Positions 55,164 to 64,000 of a stretch of DNA of 64,000 nt are shown one piece after another. Positions within the stretch are counted from its first letter, which is position 1. Each line of letters begins with the position of its first letter. This DNA comes from Agrypnia vestita. Its lineage: Eukaryota > Arthropoda > Insecta > Trichoptera > Phryganeidae. The position numbers and the translations under genes are program-made. The stretch covers positions 165,004 to 229,003 of the forward strand of contig JADDOH010002113.1 of NCBI GenBank assembly GCA_016648135.1, written 5' to 3'. The notes beneath the pieces were generated by a model that had not been told where the DNA came from, made no database searches, and saw nothing but the letters and a program-made list of their open reading frames with translations.

Positions 55164-55578
55164 TAATAAGATTTTGGGGTAATGCTGTGCCCCGTTCGGG
55201 AACGCGAGTGTTAAAAAACCAGTTTGTTCTTGTAACTTAATTCGGATATCTTTATCACAGTTATTCGATTTGTTTATAAAGGGAATCTAAAACACCACAT
55301 ATTATATTTTACAAAGCATTAACAATTTCGAGACTAAGGCTACAGAGAAAAAATGTGACGAGAAAAGTCGTCACGTCTGTTGGAAATGCTCATTGCGCGC
55401 GTTTAACATGTAATTATAAAATAATCTGTAAAATGTAAAAAAATAGTAAAGCACGCCATAAGCATTTATAATAGATTCGACGATCATTTTCTCATTAAAA
55501 CATATTGTCTTTGTATTTATCTTCGAAATGTTTATTCTCTGTAAAATATAATAAAAATAAAGCAAGAACGCATTATGC
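55164..55578. other. no gene recognised
   Basis: AT-rich DNA, no features supported. Confidence 0.4.
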
Positions 55579-56627
55579 TGTCACGGGGTGGCGACCGTGG
55601 GAGACAAATGAAAAACGAAAAATTACAAGTTTTTATTTGTCACCAAAGTCGCTAAACACTGATTTAACTGGAGCACTGTTCTTTAATTCACACTAATTTC
55701 GCACTAGTAACTCTTTATACTCGTGATGCAACGAATACTACTTTCACGAATACGAATATCAAGCCTACTATTCGCCGAATTCGAATACGAATAATTCAAC
55801 AAGGTAGTAAATAATACACCACTGTCATTTTTTTACTAAGAGATTTAATAATTAAAATTTACCACCCAGCGGTCGAAATTTCAATTTCCGGCGGTCGAAA
55901 ATAAATATCACTTTTTTCAGGCTTACGAGAGATTAGATTTAATTTGAAATTATTTTATAAGAGCTAACACTTTTACACACTTAACGGAAATAAAATGGAA
56001 CGAACAATGCTTATAACAAAACAAAAACAAAAACTACATTAAATGAGCACCTAACCTTATTAATTATCCAACAAAACTAGATGAAAAAATTCATGTTATG
56101 CTGTGATACAAGTAACAATTGACAATTTGAGAACTCGACAAATCCATTCATACAATTTTAAGGGAATCCTCGATAATAGAGTGCGTAGGTATGTTTGGAT
56201 ACACGGTGCAGAGCCTTACCTTAATTTGCGTTGCGTTCAGTTATAAATAGTTTGTTTTTAATATTCGTGATGATATTCGGCGAATACGAATATTCGTTGC
56301 ATCACTACTTTATACTCATCTTTCTTGATTATTCTTACGTCTGTGAACCCACTTATTCACTTAGAAACGCCCGATAGGTACTATTGTAATGTAATTCGTA
56401 CTATAACGCCCGCTGCCTGTTTCGCTCGTTTATCTCTTGTTTCGCTTCTGTTAAAACAACAATTGTTCGGTATAACAGTGGTTATGTCGCCCTTTAAATA
56501 GCGAATATCGTTTCGCTAGCTTTCGGGTGTGATCGACTGTCTTCTAAACGTGCTAATAATTTCTAATCATTCTAAAACGTCGGAATGCTGGAAAATTTGA
56601 ATAAAAATTTTCAATACCCTCACTACA
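55579..56627 (-). mobile_element. probable solo LTR interrupted by a hAT element
   Basis: The outer ends are TGTCACGGGGTGGCG (55579) and CCTCACTACA (56627), TG...CA in form. The parts outside the hAT element total about 450 bp. The minus strand carries GCTATTTAAAGGGCG near 56500, a TATA-like box. No matching target duplication was seen and it lacks internal genes. Confidence 0.45.
55721..56307. mobile_element. 587-bp hAT MITE with exact 8-bp target duplication
   Basis: CTTTATAC lies at 55713-55720 and 56308-56315. The ends TCGTGATGCAACGAATA and inverse of TAGTGATGCAACGAATA are inverted repeats, extended by several CGAATACGAATA words on both sides. AT-rich core without a coding frame. Confidence 0.9.
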
Positions 56628-57749
56628 GAAATTTAGAAGATAACTGAGATAAAACAAATTTAAAATAAATCAAATGAACACTACAAAAACACAGTTAAAC
56701 AATAAATATATTTTTAAACACATGTAAACAAAATATGAAATCGCTCGCTCCAAGCACAAGAGTTGATTGATATGTTCTTATAGTTTTAATAGACAAGAAA
56801 AAACTGCAATAAAACACTATGTAATATTAAATCAATGTTTAAAAAAACGAGCGAGCCTTACAGTAGTTGCATATGATATGTAACATTTGACACACATTTC
56901 TCACAATTACAAATATCAATTGAGCAGCAAGAGAAATTAACATCAAAATTTTTAAAAACCTATATATTTATTAATTAGTAAACACAAGTAAATAAAATGT
57001 ATGTGTATTTATTTATTATTGAATTTTGCCGCACTAGGTAGGTACCGTATATCTGCATACTCTTTTTTGTTAGAAATGTGTTTGGTCAATTATATGTTTT
57101 TATTTATTTTCATAGATGGCGGTAGTGTGCCGCCATACATATTGTATGAAAACTTTGAATAAATATTTAAAAATAATCACATAAATTAGATAAAATTTAA
57201 GAATGTAAATCAGTAAGGGTAGTTACTTATTTATATTAATGTAAAAAAATTAAGTATTTGTTGGATAGTTTCTAAGATATAAGACAAAATATATCAAAGT
57301 TATAACATCCACACGCTTGACACCAGCATCTCAACATATATACAAAATCAGAAGCATTGGCTGTTAGTGTGCGTATTCGCTGTGATGGCAGGTGCTGTAC
57401 ATTGATTTGTTTATAAACGATGATTTTCACATCGCGCGTGCCCCGCGCGCGCTTATCGGTTGAATGAAATTGCGCGCGACTTATTTCCTGTTACGCATTC
57501 GTCCTTTTTCACGAAATCACTGCCACGGATTGCAGGAAAGCGAGAGGAAATATGATACACATCAAAAATAAATGAAAAATAGGACAAAATATCCAGGAAC
57601 ATACAAATAAAATATTTAAATATTACATCAATATTCGCGGACGACTTCTGTGCCTGTCTCCTTCAACACTGCTGGATATGTTTTCTTAACCCTCATCTCC
57701 TCGCGCGTATATTCCACAAGAGCAAACCATCACAGCGACGCTTTCTTTA
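56628..57749. other. no gene; possible terminal inverted repeat pair
   Basis: AT-rich to 57350. A TTCGCTGTGATGGC word at about 57376 and its inverse CCATCACAGCGACG at about 57727 could be ends of a small element around the GC-rich 57430-57480 part. Not firm. Confidence 0.35.
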
Positions 57750-58611
57750 AGGTACTGACTGATACATTATTAGTGGCACGTGAGCATGCACAGTAATGAC
57801 CTTCTTTAGCCCTTGCTTATTAGTGGCATGTGTGTACGCACATTGCTAGTAATGAGCGTGCCCATTAGTGGCATGCTCAAAAATCAACCGCAGGTTTATT
57901 TATGAGCATGCTAATGTCATTCACCTTGAGAAGGAGTATCTTTTGAGCATGTGTGAACAGGCTTGCTTATTATGAGCATGCTAATGTCATTCGCGGCTAG
58001 TATCGATTATCAATGCGATCTTCTCAGGCCGCGACAGATGAAACAAATATGGCGCGTTGGGGCGATGATAAAACATTACTTTTCATGACTTATTATAGGA
58101 ATCACGAATGTCTGTGGAATACTCGGTCACCGCCATGTAAAAATAATATAGCAAGAAATAATGTTTATGAAACTTTATTAAAAGACATGAATAATTCAAG
58201 TCTTACTTATTATAAAAACTAAAATCAAAAATGTGCGAATGGAAACCCGGGAACTATTTTGATTTATTGGTTTACTTGAATTTTCTATTTCAGTTTGCAG
58301 TTTCCATTTTGAACAAGAGCGTCTCTATTCTATGACAAGAGCATGCCAGTAATAAGCATGTGTGTTTGATTAAACCCAGGAACTGTTTTAATTTATTGGT
58401 TCACTTGAATTTTCTATTTCAGTTTGCAAATTTTCAATTTTGTTTCAATTGAGTTCTTCTCTATTCTATGTATGACAAGAGCATGCCACTAATAAGCATG
58501 TGTGTTGGATTGTTAGCTTTGTGCATGCTTTAAATAAGCATGCTAATAATGAGCAAGTGTGTACAGTTGTTAGGGCATGGTAGTTTTGAGCATGCTAATG
58601 TATCTGTACCT
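57750..58611. mobile_element. PIF/Harbinger-like element with TTA duplication and MADF fragment
   Basis: Ends AGGTACTGACTGATACATTA and inverse of AGGTACAGATACATTA, flanked by TTA at 57747-57749 and 58612-58614. Both subterminal regions repeat GAGCATGCTAATGTCATTC, TTAGTGGCATG and AATAAGCATGTGTGT words many times in both orientations. Such clustered short repeats are typical transposase-binding sites. The core has a MADF fragment; no transposase. Confidence 0.85.
58013..58222 (+). pseudogene. MADF-domain fragment inside Harbinger-like element
   Basis: Reads KTLLFMTYYRNHECLWNTRS, PPCKNNIARNNVYETLLKDM, 69 codons in total. L.F...YR.H.CLWN......N...RN..YE.L is a MADF domain (N-terminal two helices). 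The stop soon after LKDMNNSSLTYYKN leaves the domain incomplete, so it is a relic rather than a gene. Confidence 0.7.
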
Positions 58612-59129
58612 TTATTCTAAAGAATGTGCTGCACAAAGCTCTACATTCGCTTCTAATCTGTCCATTCTTTTCTGACGATATTTTTCAGTTGTGGCCCTCC
58701 TATTATTCTCGCCCCAGGGCCCGAGTTTTGTCTCGTTGCACTACCGCCAGGTACCCCGGTTGTGCAATATCAATTACGTTTAATTTATCACCTTAAACAA
58801 TCTTTTTATAACATAAGTGAAATGGTCACGATTGTTGGTTTAGCGTTTGAAAGGTCTCTTGTTATAGGTGCTATGCAGGGGCACTTAACAGTTGCGCAAT
58901 GTTCATTGCCGTTCTTGTAAGCAAGCCTCCAAAGCGTGTGCCTACTCAATTTTCATAATAAGGTTTTTAAAATCTCCAACGTAAAACCAAATGTTGTAAT
59001 TTTTAAAATTTGTCAGAATGCAGTGAGGTTTATGCAGAAAATCTTTAATGTCTGACGGTGTGGACCACGGAGTAAAATTGTACAGATGTGTACTAAATCC
59101 CTTCTTTAGGCGAGGCGATTGGGTCACAG
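58612..59129. other. no gene recognised
   Basis: 58680-58790 is GC-richer. No domain or element end seen. Confidence 0.35.
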
Positions 59130-59360
59130 CGGAAATATGTCACCCCTCATATATGTTTCTTCTTCTTCCTGGGTTTCAATCCGTGGGATTGGTTTGCAGC
59201 AAAGCATATCTCCTTCTCCATTCTGCTTGGTCTCCGGCGATCCTCTTCAGCTCTGTGTAGGAGGCACAATTCATATCTTGGCACACTTGCTCAAGATATT
59301 CACGGCGACGGCGCCCTCTGGCAATCTTTCCCTCTACCATTCCCTCCAGTACCTAAAGTT
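59130..59360 (-). pseudogene. LINE RT C-terminal remnant
   Basis: On the minus strand reads GMVEGKIARGRRRREYLEQV, CQDMNCASYTELKRIAGDQA and EWRRRYALLQTNPTD-stop. A G.I.GRRGRGR.R..YL.QV..D....SY.E..R.A.DR..WR is the final segment of many LINE RT proteins. Only this tail is present. Confidence 0.7.
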
Positions 59361-59513
59361 TGTATGTTTAAGACACACTTACAATGTATTTAATGTATGC
59401 GGTGTTATGTATATGTTACACCTATGGGATTATTATATTATTTGGATGGGAATGATGTATTCAGAAATTCACATTAAAAACTCTCGATACTCATTCATTA
59501 ATTGTAGGGTATA

Positions 59514-59915
59514 AAAGCAAAGGCGGATTGCTGCCTTTGCTTTTATAGCTGGGTATTGACCCAAAATAAAATTAACCCAGTCATCGCAGATTACTAATTT
59601 ATAATGTACTGAATTCGAGATTTTATAGGAAACCTAGCCTATAAATTTATAGGAAATGTGATTTTAGAGGGGATACAAAATATAGAATACAGTACATCTT
59701 AACTTCTTCTTCAAATGTAGCAAATTTATTTTGTGGTAACATAATTATAATTAATATAAATTAACTTTGTTTAAACCACTTATTTTAAATAAGTGGTTTA
59801 AACAAAGTTAATTTATATTAATTACAGTACATCTTAAATTACTAAATCTCGGTGAAACCATTAAAAAATATATTTATATTTTTTTGGATATTGCTGCCTT
59901 TGCTTTAATACCCCA
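59514..59915. mobile_element. MITE with GCAAAGGCAGCAATATCC ends, second copy
   Basis: The left end (GGTATAAAAGCAAAGGCGGA, plus an inverted TGCCTTTGCTTTTATA beside it) and right end (GGATATTGCTGCCTTTGCTT) match the 4541-5229 element, as do TACTAATTTATAATGTACTG and GAATACAGTACA inside. It contains a perfect palindrome (59749-59823). Confidence 0.7.
59749..59823. repeat. perfect 75-bp palindrome
   Basis: Two identical 37-bp arms around one T (59786). The arms include TTAACTTTGTTTAAACCACT. An ACAGTACATCTTAA word occurs just after it and also about 130 bp before it, so it lies in a small duplicated or inserted block within the MITE. Confidence 0.95.
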
Positions 59916-61340
59916 CAATTGATTAAATAATTTAGTTGGTGTCCTTTTAGAAAAATACGTGTGTTTACAATTTGATACCATTCCATATATAAACGTGATA
60001 CAGAAAGTTTTCGTTGGCGCTGAATTTCGCTCGCATTGCCAGAAAATCGTAATCATTTTGATCTGTGATCGAGATACACTATTGTATAATCACTTTAAAT
60101 GGAATCCACTCACTTTTGTTCAGTTTTATTTCTTTTGCGTCCGCTTTGAATATATCTGTGAGGAGGTACCTAGTGTTCATTTAATTACTTAACAAGTTGT
60201 ACGGAATTCGTTTCTTACATATTCTCCGTCACGACTCGGTCTAGCACTTATCTTACCTGTACATTTAGTTGAGTTACAGAACGCCGAGTGGCCGAGTGAG
60301 AAATGCTTTGTTCCCGGAAACCTTTGAAAACGCCATTTTGTCTCAACAGGTAATTAGTTTTCTTAAATTATTTTCGCTGCCTTTCACATTTCCTTTATTC
60401 ATCATAAATCATTACTCGACTTTTACCGTGTGTCGAGAAATAATTATTTTTATTAGCAGTTATAGTACACGGCTTCCTCATTGTTTGCTTAAGAGTAACT
60501 GCTTGTTTTTACAACTTTTTAACGTGAACAAATCGTTATTTGAATCGGCTACGCATGGTACAGTTATTTGAGATACGACTGTTGTATGTAGTAGGTTGCC
60601 GTTGAGTTGCGAAAAATCAGTTACCAACTATTGACACGATCAGATACAAATCTCAAATAACGGTTACTGTGTCACCCGTTAAAATACTCTAATATTCTTT
60701 CTCGTGTGTATTGAGAAGTACCTTGATGCTGGGAATACCAATGAAATTCTTTGTCGGCTTCCAGTTATTTTATTGGTTTACAAGTGACAAAAATTCGGTT
60801 ATAGTACAAAATGAGTAATATTCACTTCGCGGTGGCTACGTAATGAGAGAGCCCGCAAAATGGCGACTCTCGTTTTATAACATTCGCTCTCTCTTTCTAC
60901 CATGCCGTCTGTCACTCTCATTCATGAGACAGACGTCACTCAGATACGTTACAAATACCATCGCTAATGAACACGTCTTTAAAATCGGTACGAGGTATGG
61001 GACGCACGTTCAAAAATCTGATCGCTAGGTCAGGTATCTAGTGATTATATCCCAGAAAGAATATGACGCAGTTGGAAGTTAAGGCCATCAATCGATCGAG
61101 GACAGGTGTTTGATTTATGTAGTTTGCATCAACCGCACGCCTCCCATCCGCCCAAGAGTATTACGTAATTATCACGAATCGGCGCTCTCAGTCAACTTAG
61201 GAACGCCGTGGCTGGAGTAAAGTAAGCCCGATCATGACCAAATGAGTGGTAAACGATAGTTAACAATCTAATGCGGAGAGCTCGTTACCACCGGTTATAT
61301 TATTGCTATTCCGGCATCTTGACAGTTATTGTACGACATT
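59916..61340. other. no gene recognised; one weak exon-like segment
   Basis: 60286-60351 lies between GAGTTACAG and CAACAG/GTAATT and has one open frame (TPSGRVRNALFPETFENAIL...), without a known domain. 60830-61020 and 61070-61230 are GC-richer but unrecognised. The later exons of the LHFPL-like gene were looked for and not found. Confidence 0.3.
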
Positions 61341-61449
61341 GAAATGTCATAACGTTGACGTTTTAAGTTTGACAGATTTGAAATTAATGCATGGAAAGCT
61401 CTGAAACGTAAACAAATATTAAATTATTCAGAAATTGTGAATAACTTAA

Positions 61450-63999
61450 CGTTTAATAGAGCTTTCTGATTGTTGGAATTCATTAATTCCAAATCTGTCA
61501 AACTTAACGTCCATATTAAAAATACTACCTCTTATGTAAGAAAAATAAATAAATGTATAAAACCCTGGATAACACCGAATATAGTAAAATGCACTCACAA
61601 ACGTGACCAACTTCATCAACAAGTAAAAAAACATCCATTCAACCATTCACTATATCAGTATTATAAAAGATACCGTAATATATGTAACAACATAATAAAA
61701 AAAAGGAAAGAACAACACTACAAACAAAAAATCGAACAAAACAATAATACTAAAAACATATGGAATGTCGTAAAAGAATTAAATGGTATTGAAACACATA
61801 AAAAAAGTAACATTAATACTTTGGTACACAACAACACTACCATCACTGATAAGAAAGAAATAGCAGATAAACTAAACCTCCACTTCTCCACAATTGGTGA
61901 AACACTAGCGCGTAAAGTATTAAATAAATACAAACAGCAGTCACACTATAATAATATAAAAACTAACGGACCCCATCTCCCCAAATTTGAGATCTCCCCT
62001 ATCTGTTACAAAGATGTGGAAAAAATAGTAGATGACCTGAACATAGACTGCTCTCCAGGCCCGGACGGAATATCCGCTAGAGTAATTAAATCGTTCAAAG
62101 AAATATTACTAAAACCTATAGTTCATATATTTAATTTACGCATCACAAAAGGTATTTTCCCGTCCCAACTAAAAACGGCTAAAATCACACCCGTACATAA
62201 AGCTGGCAATAAAGACGATCCAAATAACTACCGACCTATATCCATCCTAAATTTACTATCTAAGCTGCTAGAGAAATGTGTTTGTAATCAATTCACCAAC
62301 TTTTTAGAAAAATATCAAATTTTAGCCAACAACCAGTTTGGATTTAGAAAAAATCGGGGTACACAAGAAGCAATACAGGAAGTTATTGGTTATATTTCAG
62401 ACAAACTTGACAATAATAAAAAATGTATAGCAATAGCACTAGACTTGTCGAAAGCTTTTGACACAGTTTTACATGGAAAAATGCTTCACAAACTAAAACA
62501 GACTGGACTTTCGGAAGCAAGTTACAACTGGTTCAAAACTTACCTTACAGACAGAACACAATTTACACAACTTGACAAAACTAAAAGTGACGAACATTAC
62601 ATCAAATACGGAGTCCCTCAAGGAAGTACACTCGGACCTGTTTTATTCCTCCTATACATAAACGATTTATGCAAGCTAACAACGGGGGGGAAAGTAGTTA
62701 CTTTTGCAGACGATACAATACTCCTGTTCCACGCTTCATCATGGGATCTTGTTTTCAAAGCAGCTGAACTGGGTTGCAACATAGTAAAACACTGGCTGGA
62801 AAATAATTTGCTAACAGTCAATCTCAAAAAAACTAAGTATTTGACATTCAGCATAGATAAAAGAGGGCAACCATCTAGCGATTTAAAATTGACTATGCAT
62901 GATTGCCAACACCAAAACTGTGATTGCACCCCCTTGGAAAATGCAGATAGTGTGAAATACTTGGGAATCATAATAGACAGGCACCTAAACTGGAAACTTC
63001 ACATTGAACTATTATAGGGAAAACTTTTAAAACTCATTTACCTTTTTAAATCCATACGTAATATTTTTAATAAACAGCAACTCAAAACTATCTATTATGC
63101 TCTTGCCCAGTCATTTTTGAACTATGCGATTCCTAGTTGGGGAGGTACTTACAAAACCACATTAAAACCAGCTATAACGGCACAAAAAACCTTGCTCCGA
63201 GTCATTAATAAGAAACCATTTACCTACCAATCAGACAGACTATTCAGAGAATTTAATGTACTGGACGTTAGACAGCTGTTCGTTAAGTCTACCCTCATCT
63301 TCTACATCAAAAACACAAACCACCTAACAGCAACCAGTAACTCGCATTCACATAATACTAGACAAGCATTACGAAACCTTGACGAAATACCAAAAACTAA
63401 GACAACAGATGGACAGAAAAATTACTCATACATAGGGCCTAAAATATTTAACATTTTTAAAACAGACTTCCCGGAAATCAGAATATACTCAATTAATAAA
63501 ATAAAAGCTTTAGCAAACAACTGGCTTACCTCCAAAGGTAGAACAGCAACTGAAAATTTACTTACTGTAATTGCATAATAATGTCTACAAATAAAAAATA
63601 TACCTATATAAATAAATAAATTAATTAAGGAAAATAAAAAATAATCTTAAACAAAACTTTAACCCTTTTTACATTAAACAATTATTCTACACATATTTAC
63701 ACTTGGACTTATGACTAACTCAACTTTCACTAACATTCCACTTGATACTCTGTAGATACATAATAACTACCTTATGAAAATAAATACTACTGACGAACTC
63801 GAAAAATATTATAATTGTGTTCTATAACGCCACTCTGGGACAGGCGTAGCCTAGTAGAGTGGCATAATCCACAAATTAAACAAAACAAAATAATGTGTAA
63901 ATTATCTTATGTTTTATCTTATGTTCTATTGTTAAATTAGTATTAAGTATCTTATTTGTAAACAAGGATTTTTAAATAAATAAAAAAAAAAAAAAAAAA
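61450..63999 (+). mobile_element. 5'-truncated non-LTR retrotransposon (CR1/Jockey-type LINE)
   Basis: Contains most of ORF2 from just upstream of the reverse transcriptase to the 3' end. The apurinic endonuclease part is missing. The 3' untranslated region has the CTCTGGGACAGGCGTAGCCT segment shared with the copies at 37775-38514 and 39527-39760, and ends in a poly(A) run from about 63974. Just upstream (61345-61395) an inverted, diverged duplicate of 61450-61510 is seen. Clade placement rests on motif style only. Confidence 0.9.
61470..63578 (+). pseudogene. LINE reverse transcriptase ORF with one in-frame stop
   Basis: Reads in one frame for 703 codons except for TAG at 63015-63017. Residues 1-150 are the linker before RT (IKPWITPNIVKCTHKRDQLH). 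The RT domain follows: KITPVHKAGNKDDPNNYRPI at about 234-253, ALDLSKAFDTVLHGKM at about 323-338 with the first catalytic Asp, YGVPQGSTLGPVLFLLYIND at about 379-398, and FADDTILLF at about 412-420 with the catalytic DD pair. After the stop the frame continues (KTIYYALAQSFLNYAIPSWG) to TAA at 63576. There is no ATG at the left edge because the copy is truncated. Apart from the stop the frame is intact, so the insertion is fairly young. Confidence 0.92.
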
Positions 64000-64000
64000 T

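Noticed and set aside
1..64000. CRISPR array or bacterial operon
   Set aside because: The 34-bp repeat at 10911 has no spacers and is contiguous; gene structure, introns and elements are eukaryotic.

Overview
The window looks like nuclear DNA of an insect, most likely a moth or butterfly (Lepidoptera). It is AT-rich. It carries split genes with GT/AG introns, a nuclear-type tRNA-Cys with Pol III boxes, and a very dense mix of insect mobile elements: non-LTR retrotransposons, Penelope-like elements, solo LTRs, hAT, PIF/Harbinger-like, TA-flanked and TTAA-flanked MITEs, and Helitrons. The order is inferred from this repertoire and from frequent TAGGTA-rich words, not from a database match.

Only a small part is host protein coding. 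An exon at 30020-30215 encodes the C-terminal (RED) half of a paired domain of the eyegone/twin-of-eyegone type. About 14.5 kb downstream on the same strand, 44667-45568 is a large terminal exon with a matching splice phase and a KRNPYSIEELLKKP motif; it is probably the 3' end of the same gene. No homeodomain exon is visible between or after them. At 49310-49712 lies the first coding exon of an LHFPL-family tetraspan protein (Drosophila Tmhs type), also on +; its remaining exons are not seen. A tRNA-Cys(GCA) gene is at 41192-41263.

The rest is intron or intergenic DNA filled by repeats. 0-9.5 kb: LINE tails, a Penelope GIY-YIG remnant, nested MITEs and a TTAA-flanked element. 9.5-18 kb: a G-rich tract, a 34-bp minisatellite, LINE and LTR remnants and a second Penelope fragment split by a foldback MITE. 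19.0-20.7 kb: a large palindrome with a MADF-domain fragment in each arm. 21-30 kb: microsatellites, SINE-like tRNA heads, an LTR-like block and a decayed hAT with a MITE inside it. 30-45 kb (presumed eyg intron): inverted Penelope-terminus pairs, a Helitron, three tandem 570-bp units, a MADF-carrying Harbinger-like element, two 3' copies of one LINE, a solo LTR and a hAT remnant. 50-64 kb: a second Helitron, a LINE inserted into its own relative, two hAT elements with exact 8-bp target duplications, a third MADF-carrying TTA-flanked element, a perfect 75-bp palindrome, and a 2.5-kb LINE with its reverse transcriptase interrupted by one stop codon.

The main patterns to follow up are three structurally different TIR elements each carrying a MADF fragment, repeated hammerhead-ribozyme-like motifs at Penelope-type termini, and the apparent absence of a homeodomain exon from the eyegone-like gene. 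I saw no convincing new operon-like or defence system; the window's novelty lies in its mobile elements.
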